A stretch of 64,000 nucleotides of DNA from Lentzea sp. NBRC 105346. GTDB lineage: Bacteria; Actinomycetota; Actinomycetes; Mycobacteriales; Pseudonocardiaceae. This document shows, piece after piece, positions 25,163 through 34,211 of the stretch. The DNA lies in NCBI RefSeq assembly GCF_030269605.1, contig NZ_BSTQ01000022.1:114927-178926 (forward strand), given 5' to 3'. Numbering within the stretch: position 1 is the stretch's first letter; every line of letters starts with the position of its first letter. Position numbers and translations under genes: made by a program. The notes below the pieces were generated by a model. That model was not told the origin of the DNA. It saw only the letters and a program-made list of their open reading frames with translations, and searched no databases.

Positions 25163-26094
25163 GCCTGACCGTCCTGCGCACCGCCGACGCCTGGTATGTC
25201 GCCACTCCACCGGGGGCGGCGAAGATTTCCACGGCAGCGAAGACCACCGCGGAACTGCTCGGCGACCGTGCGGCGATCACCGCCGCGGCCGGCTCCGCGG
25301 ACACCGTGCCGGTGGCGTCGCTCGAGCTGGTCTCCCCGGTCACCGCGCCCTGCCGAGTGGTCGCCCAGATGACCAACTTCGCCTCGCACGTCTCCGATGC
25401 CGGGATGGATCCGGAAACCGTGCCGTTGACGTTCTTCCGCAAGGCGTCCGGGTCGATCAGCGGCCCGTTCGACGACGTCGTCAAACCGCCGCACGTGCGC
25501 CTGCTCGACTACGAGGTGGAGATCGGCCTGGTCATCGGCCGGGAGATCCCGATCGGTACCGGGATCACCGCCGTGGGCGAGTACGTCGGGGGTCTGGTGG
25601 TGACCAACGACGTGTCAGCCCGCGACATCCAGCTGCCCCAGACCCAGTTCTACGAGGCCAAGTCGTACCCGACGTTCACCCCGGTCGGGCCTGCCCTCGT
25701 GCTCCTGGACGCCGACGAGCTGAAGCGGTTCGCCGACCTGCGGCTGCGGCTTTCGGTCAATGGTTCGGTGCGCCAGAACGCGGTCGTCGGCGACGACATG
25801 ATCTACCGCCCGCTTGAGGCCCTGCAGGCCTTGACCCGCTTCCAGCGGTTGGATCCCGGCGATCTGGTGCTGACCGGGACCCCGGCCGGTACCGCGCTGT
25901 CCGCACCGCCGAAGGTCGTGGAGAAGATCGCGGCGCTGCTGCCTCCGGCACTGAAGTGGAAGCTGTTCTTCAAGGGACAGGCGAAGAACGCGAAGTACCT
26001 GGCCGATGGCGACGTCGTCGAGGCGACAGTCGCCACCGACGACAGTGCCCTCGATCTCGGCACCCAGCGCACGGTCGTGAGGTACCGGCGATGA
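25159..26094 (+). CDS. fumarylacetoacetate hydrolase-family enzyme
   Basis: 311 aa. The metal-binding core is DYEVEIGLVIGREI (ExE) with the later Asp in VVTNDVSARDIQL, and the substrate loop is KSYPTFTPVGPALV. In meta-cleavage pathways this fold acts as a hydratase, decarboxylase or C-C hydrolase on the ring-opened product. Coupled by ATGA to the dioxygenase and the ligase. Confidence 0.85.
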   Translation: MSLTVLRTADAWYVATPPGAAKISTAAKTTAELLGDRAAITAAAGSADTVPVASLELVSPVTAPCRVVAQMTNFASHVSDAGMDPETVPLTFFRKASGSISGPFDDVVKPPHVRLLDYEVEIGLVIGREIPIGTGITAVGEYVGGLVVTNDVSARDIQLPQTQFYEAKSYPTFTPVGPALVLLDADELKRFADLRLRLSVNGSVRQNAVVGDDMIYRPLEALQALTRFQRLDPGDLVLTGTPAGTALSAPPKVVEKIAALLPPALKWKLFFKGQAKNAKYLADGDVVEATVATDDSALDLGTQRTVVRYRR

Positions 26095-27968
26095 GCGGCG
26101 CTTCGCTGTGGCCGCGCTACGCCGAACCGGCCGATCTGGCCGCGATCGAGGCGGTCCCGCTCGCCGGACGCAACCTGCCGGAGTCGACGTACGCCCTGCT
26201 CCGGCGCGCCGCCGCGGGGTTGCCGGACCGTCCGGCCACCACTGTGCTGCCCGACGCCGCGCGGTGGCGCGAACCGGTCCGGCGCACCTTCACCGAGCTG
26301 CTCGCTGACGTCCATCGCTACGCGAACCTGCTGCGGGAACTCGGGATCCGGCGTGGTGACGCGGTCGCCCTGATGTCGCCCAACTGCACCGACCTGATTC
26401 CGGCGACCCTGGCCGCCCAGCTCGCCGGCGTCGCGGCACCGCTCAACGGCGGCCTGTCCCGCGAACACCTCGGCAAGCTGCTCCGCCTGTCCGGGGCGCG
26501 GGTGCTGATCACCGCCGGCCCGGAGCTCGCGCCGGAGGCCTGGGACACCGCACAGGCGTTCGCTCCGCACCTGGACGCGCTTCTCGTGCTGCGCCCGACC
26601 GGCGCGGCAGGCGAACCCGCCGCGCTGCCCGCCCTCGACGGCGTGCGCGTGGGCTACCTCGCCGACCTCGCTGCCGACCACGACGCCTCCGACTTCGACG
26701 GTGAACCGCCGGTGGCGTCGGATCTGGCCGCGTTGTTCCACACCGGCGGCACGACCGGGGCGCCGAAGCTGGCCGCGCACACGCACGCCAACGAGGTCGC
26801 CGACGCGTGGATGATCGCGGCGAACTCGCTGCTCGACGTCGGCTCGGTGGTCTTCGCGGCGCTGCCGCTGTTCCACGTCAACGCGCTGGTGGTCACGCTG
26901 CTCGCGCCGTTGTTCAAGGGCCAGCACGCGGTGTGGGCCAGCCCGCTCGGCTACCGCGAACCCGCCTTGTACGGGCAGTTCTGGAAGATCGTCGAACACC
27001 ACCGGATCACCGCGATGAGCGCGGTCCCGACCGTGTACGCGGTCCTCGCGCAGTGCCCGGTCGACGCCGACATCACCAGCCTGCGTTACGCCATGGTCGG
27101 CGCCTCGCCGCTGCCCTCCGCCGTGCGCCAGAGCTTCCAAGCCCACACCGGCGTCACGCTGATCGAGGGCTACGGGCTCACCGAAGCCACCTGCGCCAGC
27201 GCCCGCAGCTTCCCCGACGACCCGCGTCCCGGCACCGTCGGCCAGCGCCTGCCCTACCAGCGGATGAAGGTCGTCCACCCGGAAACGGGGGACGAGCTGC
27301 CCCGCGGCGAGACAGGCGTGCTGGCCATCAACGGCCCCACCGTGTTCCCCGGCTACGTCGTCGGACGGGACCGCAACGGATACGTCCTGGACGGTCTCGG
27401 CAAACTCCGCGACGGCTGGCTGGACACCGGCGACCTGGCCCGCGTCGACGCCGAGGGGTTCGTGTCCCTGGCCGGCCGGGCCAAGGACCTCATCATCCGC
27501 GGCGGGCACAACATCGACCCGGCGATGATCGAAGACGCCCTGCTGGCCCACCCGCAGGTGACCGCGGCTGGTGCGGTCGGCCGCCCCGACGAGCACTCCG
27601 GCGAGGTGCCCGTCGCCTACGTGACCCTCACTCCCGCTGCCACGGCGACCGAGGCGGACCTGCTGACCTGGGCCGCCGGCCGCGTCCCCGAGCGCGCCGC
27701 CGCGCCGAAGGCCGTCACGGTGCTCGACGCGCTGCCCGTGACCGCCGTCGGCAAGCCCTACAAGCTCGCCCTGCGCGCCGACGCCACCCGCCGAGCGATC
27801 GCCGAGGCGCTCGCCCCGTTCGACGGCGTGACCGTCGACGCGGTGATCGAGGACGGAACCGTGCTCGCCGCCGTCACCCTTCCGTCCGAAGTAGACGAAC
27901 CGAAGGTGGCAGCAACTCTTGCCCGCTACACCGTGCCCACGCGTCTGACATTCCAGGGAAACCCATGA
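26091..27968 (+). CDS. AMP-forming acyl-CoA synthetase
   Basis: 625 aa, ANL superfamily. P-loop HTGGTTGAPKLAAHTHAN, A5 motif GYGLTEATCASA, A7 WLDTGDLARVD, A8 GRAKDLIIRGGHNIDP and the C-terminal catalytic Lys in VGKPYKLAL are all present. It activates a carboxylic acid, probably the aromatic side chain or a ring-cleavage product, as the CoA thioester. Third gene of the operon. Confidence 0.87.
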   Translation: MSGASLWPRYAEPADLAAIEAVPLAGRNLPESTYALLRRAAAGLPDRPATTVLPDAARWREPVRRTFTELLADVHRYANLLRELGIRRGDAVALMSPNCTDLIPATLAAQLAGVAAPLNGGLSREHLGKLLRLSGARVLITAGPELAPEAWDTAQAFAPHLDALLVLRPTGAAGEPAALPALDGVRVGYLADLAADHDASDFDGEPPVASDLAALFHTGGTTGAPKLAAHTHANEVADAWMIAANSLLDVGSVVFAALPLFHVNALVVTLLAPLFKGQHAVWASPLGYREPALYGQFWKIVEHHRITAMSAVPTVYAVLAQCPVDADITSLRYAMVGASPLPSAVRQSFQAHTGVTLIEGYGLTEATCASARSFPDDPRPGTVGQRLPYQRMKVVHPETGDELPRGETGVLAINGPTVFPGYVVGRDRNGYVLDGLGKLRDGWLDTGDLARVDAEGFVSLAGRAKDLIIRGGHNIDPAMIEDALLAHPQVTAAGAVGRPDEHSGEVPVAYVTLTPAATATEADLLTWAAGRVPERAAAPKAVTVLDALPVTAVGKPYKLALRADATRRAIAEALAPFDGVTVDAVIEDGTVLAAVTLPSEVDEPKVAATLARYTVPTRLTFQGNP

Positions 27969-28315
27969 CCGTCCTGATCGTCCTGTCCGTCCTCGCGGCG
28001 GTCGTCTTCTTCCTTTTCGGTGCGGCCAAGCTGTTCGCGCTCGCCCCCATGCGGGAACGCGCTGCCCACGCCGGGTTCTCCGTCACCGCCTACCGAGGCA
28101 TCGGCGCGCTGGAGATCGCCGGAGCCGCCGGGATCCTGCTCGGATTGGCCGTGCCGGCGCTCGGCATCCTGGCCGCCGTCGGCCTGCTCCTCCTGCTCGC
28201 CGGCGCCCTCATCACGCACGTGCGCAACCGGGACAGTGGCCGCGACGTCGTGCCGGCGCTGGTCTGCGCGGTGCTCGTCGCCGGCTACCTCGTGACCCTC
28301 GGGGTGTCGCCGTGA
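27965..28315 (+). CDS. DoxX-like membrane protein
   Basis: 116 aa with four hydrophobic helices (about 3-20, 48-65, 70-88, 96-114) and the GAAKL / AYRGIGALEIAGAAGIL pattern of DoxX-like proteins. Role in the pathway unknown; DoxX relatives are often linked to quinone or thiosulfate chemistry. Overlaps both neighbours by 4 bp. Confidence 0.75.
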   Translation: MTVLIVLSVLAAVVFFLFGAAKLFALAPMRERAAHAGFSVTAYRGIGALEIAGAAGILLGLAVPALGILAAVGLLLLLAGALITHVRNRDSGRDVVPALVCAVLVAGYLVTLGVSP

Positions 28316-29787
28316 AGGTGCCCGTCGTCATCGTCGGCGCGGGCCCGACCGGGCTGACCGCCGCGGCGCTGCTCGGCCGGCACGGCGTCGAGTGCCTGGT
28401 GCTCGAGCGGTGGGCGTCGGTCTACCCGCAGCCCCGCGCGGTGCACCTGGACGACGAGGTGCACCGCATCCTCGGGCACCTCGGGCTGGCCGGGGAGTTC
28501 GCCGCCATCTCGTGGCCCTGCCACGGGTTGCGGCTGCTCGACCCGGACCTGCGGGTGCTGGCCGAGTTCCACCGTTCCCCAGGTACCGGGCGCCACGGCT
28601 ACCCGGAGGCGAACATGTTCGACCAACCCGACCTGGAACACCTGCTCCGTGCCCACCTGGAGACGATCGGCACGGTCGCCCTGCGCGGCAACACCGAGGT
28701 CACCGATATTCGGCAGGACAGGACCGGCGTGCAGGTCGAAGTGACCGACCGCGGCACCGGTGCGCGGGAGGCGATCCACGCGGACTACGTGCTGGGTTGC
28801 GACGGCGCCAACAGCCTCGTCAGGTCGGCGATCGGCGCGACGATGGCGGACCTGAAGTTCGAGCAGCGCTGGCTCGTGGTGGACGTCGCCACCACCGCCG
28901 ACCTCGGCCAGTGGGAAGGTGTGCACCAGGTCTGCGACCCTGCCCGCGCCGCGACCTACATGCGGATCGGGAAAACCCGCTACCGCTGGGAATTTCGGCT
29001 GCTGCCGGGGGAGACTGCCGACGACTTCGGCCACCTCGACCGGCTGCACCCGCTGATCACGCCGTGGACTCAGGACATCCCGCCCGGCGACCTGGAGATC
29101 GTCCGAGTCGCCGAGTACACCTTCCGCGCGCGGATCGCGGACCGGTGGCGCGACCGCAGGGTGTTCCTGCTCGGCGACGCCGCCCACCTCACCCCACCGT
29201 TCATCGGGCAGGGCATGGGAGCCGGCCTGCGCGACGCGGCCAATCTCGCCTGGAAACTCGCCGGGGTTCTCGACGGGACCCTGTCCGCGAGCGCGCTCGA
29301 CACCTACGAGGCCGAACGCAAGCCGCACACCCGCGCCATGATCCGGCGAGCCGTGCTGATCGGCAAGGCCATGACCGAAGGCGGCCGGTTCGGCGACATC
29401 ATCCGCCGGGTGGTCGCACCGCGCCTGAACGGCCGCGCCCTCGACAGCGCGACACCCGCACTGCACCGCACGGACCTGGTCGCGCGGCCCCGCTTCGGGC
29501 GGTCCCTGGTGGGCCGGCTGTGCCCCAACGTCCTTCTCGACGCCGGAACCCGCTTAGACGACGTCGCCGGCGGCCGCTTCGCCGTCGTTACGGCGGACAT
29601 CCCGTCGGAGAGCGAACGCGCGATCATCGAGGAGCGCGGCGCGGTCCTCGTCACCACCCGGCAGTCCGGCGAGCTGCACCGGTGGCTCCGGGCCGGCGCC
29701 GCCATCGTCCGTCCGGACGGCACGGTGCTGAGCTCGAGCAACAGCCTCTCCCAGATCGTGCCGAGGTTCACCGCGGTCCTCCGCTGA
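28312..29787 (+). CDS. FAD-dependent aromatic monooxygenase (MhpA-like)
   Basis: 491 aa from GTG. Group A flavin hydroxylase with IVGAGPTGLTAAALLGRHG, the DG motif LGCDGANSLVRSAIG and the FAD-ribityl motif GDAAHLTPPFIGQGMGAGLRDAANLAWKLA. It resembles 3-(3-hydroxyphenyl)propionate hydroxylase. It would make the catechol opened by the dioxygenase at the head of the operon. Last intact gene; a broken P450 follows. Confidence 0.87.
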   Translation: MKVPVVIVGAGPTGLTAAALLGRHGVECLVLERWASVYPQPRAVHLDDEVHRILGHLGLAGEFAAISWPCHGLRLLDPDLRVLAEFHRSPGTGRHGYPEANMFDQPDLEHLLRAHLETIGTVALRGNTEVTDIRQDRTGVQVEVTDRGTGAREAIHADYVLGCDGANSLVRSAIGATMADLKFEQRWLVVDVATTADLGQWEGVHQVCDPARAATYMRIGKTRYRWEFRLLPGETADDFGHLDRLHPLITPWTQDIPPGDLEIVRVAEYTFRARIADRWRDRRVFLLGDAAHLTPPFIGQGMGAGLRDAANLAWKLAGVLDGTLSASALDTYEAERKPHTRAMIRRAVLIGKAMTEGGRFGDIIRRVVAPRLNGRALDSATPALHRTDLVARPRFGRSLVGRLCPNVLLDAGTRLDDVAGGRFAVVTADIPSESERAIIEERGAVLVTTRQSGELHRWLRAGAAIVRPDGTVLSSSNSLSQIVPRFTAVLR

Positions 29788-29789
29788 AC

Positions 29790-30055
29790 GTGACAAGGAG
29801 CAACCTTGCGCCGACGTCACAACCGGCTTTCCCGTGGCACGAGGCGGCCGAAATCGTCGACGCCGCGCTCGCCCGGCGCACCGTCGACGGCGTCGAGGTC
29901 GCGGCCGCACTGCCCATGTCGGTGGTCCCCACCTCGTCGGTGGCCGGCGGAGGGACGGGAGAACCTGCTGCGCTGGGGCGCCGCCACCTTCGACGTCCTC
30001 GGCCCCCTGAACGGCCAGGCGATGCACGGCATCAAGATCGCCGCATCCACGGTGT
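29790..30055 (+). pseudogene. cytochrome P450 fragment, frameshifted
   Basis: In one frame: WHEAAEIVDAALARRTVDG then VEVAAALPMSVVP. In another frame, directly after: WPAEGRENLLRWGAATFDV then LGPLNGQAMHG. Joined, these are the segment ahead of the P450 I-helix. The linking VPDLVGW is disturbed by small deletions near 29940. The N-terminal third, the I-helix, ExxR and the heme Cys loop are absent. It sits 2 bp after the monooxygenase stop on the same strand, so it was probably once the sixth operon gene. Confidence 0.65.
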
Positions 30056-30143
30056 GGCCTGACCAGCACGGACGGAGTTTCGGCAAGCACAACGCCCGTG
30101 GACATGGTTCAGCTTGCCATCGAGGCTGCTGGGGGACAGAGGG

Positions 30144-31421
30144 TCATCCCGTTAGGGCGACAGCTGGGTTGGACGTGGCGAAGAGGCTGTCGAACACCCG
30201 GACACGGTCGAAAGACAGGGCGTGCTCGCGTGCTCGGTCCGCCATGAGTCGCCGTTCCTCGGCTGACATGTCGAGCACCACCCGGTCGATCGCAGCGGCG
30301 ATGTGGTTGGTGTTCCCGGCCTCGACGAGGATCGCCGTCCCGCCCACCGCTTCGCCGACGCCTCCGGTGGTGGTCGTGATCACCGGCCCGCCGCCTGCGA
30401 GCATCTTCTCGGTCAGCGCGATGCCGAAGGTCTCGACGAAGTCCGGTTCGGGCTTGGTTGGCAGCGCGTACACGGCGCAGCCGTTCATCAGCAGCGGCTT
30501 TTCCTCGTCCTCCACGTCGGTGAGGAAGAGGATCCGGTCGTTGTGCCGAGTGATCGCCTGGACGTGCTCCAGTTCGGGGCCGTTACCGGCGACCACGAGC
30601 TTCAGCCGTGACTGCGCCTGGCACTGGGCGAACGCGTCCACCAGGTCGTAGATGCCTTTGGCCCGTGTCACCCGCGACAGGAACAACACGTACCCGTCGC
30701 GTTCCAGGCCGCGTCGCTTCAGGGCGGTTTCCACGAGCGCCGGATCGAGGTCGAGGTATGCCGAAGTGTCGATCGGCGGGTAGCTGACCGATATCCGGCG
30801 CACGCACTGGCGGGCGAACCGGGTGCCGCAGTGCGTGTCGACGGCCTCTGCGCAGGCGATGATCTCCTGCCTCGTGTACTCCGAGACGGCGATCACCTGG
30901 TCGTTGGCGAGGAACCGGGTGAACAGGACCACGGCTGCCCCGAATCGACCCTCGCGCAGGCACGAGCGAATCACGTTCGTGACGTCCGAGCCGACCGCCT
31001 TCGCGATGGTGTGGACGTCAGGTGCGTAACCGGCCGCGCGTGCCGCGTCTACGGCGTCGCGCACCACGGCGTCGTGGGGAGCGAGGTACATCGACACGCA
31101 TGTGGTCGGGACCGGCTCGGCGAGCAGTTCGACCAGGCGTCCCGTCAGCCCGGCCAGGTATCGGCCATCGGGTACTCGGTAGTCGCCGACCGGCTCGGGC
31201 CGCTCCACGGTGATGCTCTCGCTGTAGGGCATGATCCGGTCCAGCGGCTTGAGCGGCAGGCCTGCCGCCTGTAGCACGGGTATCGGCCAGGTCAGTAGCC
31301 GGACGTCGTCGAAGCCGCGGGTGAGCGCGACCTCGGCCAGGTTGCGGGCTTCCCCGGAGTGACCGCAGATGACTGGGTCGGCCCGGACCACGATGACGAG
31401 ACGGCGGCTTGGCCTGCTCAT
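30144..31421 (-). CDS. GT4-family glycosyltransferase
   Basis: 425 aa from ATG 31421, coupled to the upstream GH92 gene by ATGA. GT-B fold: the N-terminal acceptor half includes GHSGEARNLAEVALTRG. The C-terminal half carries YVLFLSRVTRAKGIYDLVDAF and the retaining EX7E motif in VETFGIALTEKMLAGGGPVITT. The sugar donor and acceptor are not readable. Pairing with a mannosidase suggests mannose-containing glycans. Confidence 0.85.
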   Translation of the reverse strand: MSRPSRRLVIVVRADPVICGHSGEARNLAEVALTRGFDDVRLLTWPIPVLQAAGLPLKPLDRIMPYSESITVERPEPVGDYRVPDGRYLAGLTGRLVELLAEPVPTTCVSMYLAPHDAVVRDAVDAARAAGYAPDVHTIAKAVGSDVTNVIRSCLREGRFGAAVVLFTRFLANDQVIAVSEYTRQEIIACAEAVDTHCGTRFARQCVRRISVSYPPIDTSAYLDLDPALVETALKRRGLERDGYVLFLSRVTRAKGIYDLVDAFAQCQAQSRLKLVVAGNGPELEHVQAITRHNDRILFLTDVEDEEKPLLMNGCAVYALPTKPEPDFVETFGIALTEKMLAGGGPVITTTTGGVGEAVGGTAILVEAGNTNHIAAAIDRVVLDMSAEERRLMADRAREHALSFDRVRVFDSLFATSNPAVALTG

Positions 31422-33520
31422 GTGCGAGCCCCCTTTCCGAGCGGGTCGGACACTGATGGCGGCAGGATCTTGCGTCCCCACTCCGAGGGGTATGGGCCGA
31501 GTTCGAGCAGCAGCCGGCCGCCGGCGTGGACGTCGGTTGCGCGCAGATGCGCCGCGTCCAGTGGTCTGCCGTTCAGCTGGGCGGACTGCACGTACTGAGG
31601 CGGCGGGTCCGCGTCCAACCCGTCGGAACTGATGGCCGTCTCGCGGTGTCCCCGCGTCTCGATCACGAAGTCGCGGTCCCCGAGGTGCAGCGTGGCGCGG
31701 CTGAAGGCGGGCGCGTTGACGAGGAACAGGTTCTGCCCGGAGACCGGAAACAGACCGAGCGAGGCCCACACGTACCAGGAGCTCAGCCCACCCGAGTCGT
31801 CGTTGCCCGGCAGGCCGCCGGGACCGGTGCCGAACTGCCAGGTCAGCGCCGCGTGCACGATCTCGGCTGTGCGGTCCGGCCGAGCAGCGTAGTGGTAGGA
31901 CCACGGCGCTTCCATGTCCGGCTCGTTGTTCAGCCCCTCGAACCGGTTCAGCAGGTAGCCGGCCGCCATCTCCGCCGGGTCGGGTCGCTTACCGGGCTGC
32001 ACCACACGCGGGGCGCCGTAGCCGAAGAACGCGTCGAGTGTGCTGACGAAAGCTTCGTTCCCACCGACCATCGCGATTCTCGCGGCCATGTCGTGCAGCA
32101 GCCGGAACGAGTAGTTCCATTTGCCGCCTTCGTAGAACGACGAGTCGAGCAGCAGGCCGGTGTCCGGATCGAACGCGTTGGACCACAGGCGGCTTCGCGC
32201 GTCGAGGTCGTTGGCGAGCTGGACGTCGTTCAGGCTCCGGGCGACGCCGGAGGTGCAGTGGCAGGCGTAGGCGAGGTCGAGCGTATGCGAGATCGGGTGC
32301 ACAACGCCGTGCTCGTAGAAGTCTTCGCCGTACATCCGGCGCAGGTCGTCGTACATGTGCACCAGCGCCCAGGTCCAGTCCAGGTCGCCGAGGCCGAGGG
32401 CGTGCACGTCGGCCAGCGCCGTGTGGACCAACGCGCTCGCTTGCCGGAAGAACCTGTCCGCGCCGCGAGCCATCCGATATCCGATGGGGAAGTTGCCTTC
32501 CTCCTCACAGACCCGGATCAGTGACTCCAGGAGATCGACCGCGCGGTCCGGGCAGATGGCGATGAGCAACGGCAGCTGGGTCTTGTAGATGTCCCACATC
32601 GTGCAGATGTCGAACACGAAGGGCCCGGAGGACGGCCAGAACGGGCTCTCGTCGTCGGCGAAGCACGGCTTGATCAGCGAGTGGTACAGGGCCGTCGCGA
32701 ACACCTGCCGCCTGGCGGGTGACCCGCCGTCGACCTCCACCCGGCCCACGTGGTCGCGCCACCGAGCCCTGGTCTGCGCCCGGACGGCGTCGAACGCCGG
32801 CGCCCCCTCACCGCACTCGCGAGACAGGTTCTCCCGAGCCTGTTCACAGCCGCGCAGCGAGAATCCGATCTGGATCTCGACACTCTGCCCGGCGGTGGTG
32901 GGGCCCATGTAGAGCAGCCCGAACGGGCGCAACGTGGTCTGCCTGATGCGGTCGAAGTCGAGCCGCGTGCCACCCTCGATCAGCCGACGGTCATGCCAGA
33001 GCATCTGCCGCCAGCCCGGACTGTCGACCTTGATGTACACCGACAGCGGCACGCCTTCAACGACCACCGTTCCCTGGGCGCGGCCGTTGCCAAGGCTTTC
33101 CACATGCGCCCGCAGCGGCACCGTGCGGCCGAGGTCGATCGCCAGCCCGCCGCAGGACAGGTCGACGACGATCCGCGCGCTGCGATGCTCGGGAAAGGCG
33201 TAGCGGTGGACGGCGACCTTGGCGCCGACCGTGACCTCGCATCGAATGCCGGTGTCCAGAGTGGCCGCGTAGTACCCGGCTTCGGCGGTCTCGTCGTGCA
33301 GCGGCCAGGCCTGCCCGAGGACGTCCAGCTGCTGCACCATCGGGGTCACCCGCACGTAGTTGTAGTACTTCCGTATCGCACCGGTACCGGACTGTTGGAA
33401 GTGGGTGAAACCGGACGCCTGCAGCCGATCGAACAGCTCCTCCGGCTGACCCTCCGTGTTCTTCATGTAGAGGCCGTATCCGGTGGGATAGGCACCGGAG
33501 TACGCGCAGGCAGACACCAT
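31418..33520 (-). CDS. GH92-type alpha-mannosidase, start codon missing
   Basis: The ATG at 33520 gives 700 aa with GH92 hallmarks: FEGLNNEPDMEAPWSYHYA, catalytic-acid region GLPGNDDSGGLSSWYVWASLGLFPVSG and DICTMWDIYKTQLPLL. However, homology continues upstream in the same frame for about 45 residues to EIDPFIGTA (to about 33646), including GNTHPGATSPLGM. A TAG at 33665-33667 then closes the frame with no ATG, GTG or TTG between. The true 5' end is therefore lost or uses a rare start. The calcium-dependent exo-mannosidase core is complete. Overlaps the glycosyltransferase by 4 bp. Confidence 0.75.
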   Translation of the reverse strand: MVSACAYSGAYPTGYGLYMKNTEGQPEELFDRLQASGFTHFQQSGTGAIRKYYNYVRVTPMVQQLDVLGQAWPLHDETAEAGYYAATLDTGIRCEVTVGAKVAVHRYAFPEHRSARIVVDLSCGGLAIDLGRTVPLRAHVESLGNGRAQGTVVVEGVPLSVYIKVDSPGWRQMLWHDRRLIEGGTRLDFDRIRQTTLRPFGLLYMGPTTAGQSVEIQIGFSLRGCEQARENLSRECGEGAPAFDAVRAQTRARWRDHVGRVEVDGGSPARRQVFATALYHSLIKPCFADDESPFWPSSGPFVFDICTMWDIYKTQLPLLIAICPDRAVDLLESLIRVCEEEGNFPIGYRMARGADRFFRQASALVHTALADVHALGLGDLDWTWALVHMYDDLRRMYGEDFYEHGVVHPISHTLDLAYACHCTSGVARSLNDVQLANDLDARSRLWSNAFDPDTGLLLDSSFYEGGKWNYSFRLLHDMAARIAMVGGNEAFVSTLDAFFGYGAPRVVQPGKRPDPAEMAAGYLLNRFEGLNNEPDMEAPWSYHYAARPDRTAEIVHAALTWQFGTGPGGLPGNDDSGGLSSWYVWASLGLFPVSGQNLFLVNAPAFSRATLHLGDRDFVIETRGHRETAISSDGLDADPPPQYVQSAQLNGRPLDAAHLRATDVHAGGRLLLELGPYPSEWGRKILPPSVSDPLGKGART

Positions 33521-33769
33521 GCCGAGCGGGGACGTCGCGCCGGGGTGGGTGTTGCCGACCTGCGCTTTCGGCCACCACCAAGTGGCCGCCAGCCCCTGCG
33601 CCGCAGGCAGTGAGGTGGCAGCTGTTCCGATGAAAGGATCAATCTCGTCCAGGATGACGCGACACTATGTCAGCGCGGGCACCACGTTGGTTTCAGCGAC
33701 ATGAACATGTGGCCAGGTACGCGGAGGTGGTCGCGTCGTGGCGTGGCAGTGCGCTTGGTCCGGTCCTCG

Positions 33770-33978
33770 GCGCGTCAACGTGTCGGAGTGGTCGGCGCCC
33801 AGCACCCGCTCACGATCGGCGAGCACCGCCTCGAACAGCGGGACCGCCTTACACCCGGCCCAGATCACCCACCGACCGGTAAGCGTTGTTCCGTGAGATC
33901 AACGTGTTCGGGTGGTCCGGACCAAGAAGTCGTTCGTAGGCAACCAACGTGGCCCTATCCGCCTCGTTCTGGCGCGCC
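33770..33978 (-). pseudogene. kinesin-light-chain-like TPR fragment
   Basis: Minus-strand reading gives NEADRATLVAYERLLGPDH then PNTLISRNNAYRSVGDLGRV, a stop and frame change, then AVPLFEAVLADRERVLGADH and SDTL. This is the LGxDHPxTLxxRNNLA repeat of actinobacterial NB-ARC/TPR proteins. Only about two repeats remain. It lies immediately upstream of the startless GH92 gene. Confidence 0.65.
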
Positions 33979-34211
33979 TGCACCGAATTGCAAGCAGGGA
34001 TGTAGGCCATTGGCTTGTCTCACGCCAGCTCGCACCATGGCCGAAGGGTGCGGCCCTCACCTCTACCTCGAGCACCTCGGCGGCGCCCGCTGCCGACTCA
34101 TCAACCCCAGAAACGGGCACATGCCAGACGAACATCCGACCATGCCGATGAGAGGACGCAAGCCTCCTGGTCGCAACCGCGCGGTCCGGCCACGGACTGA
34201 GAGCCCGTTGT

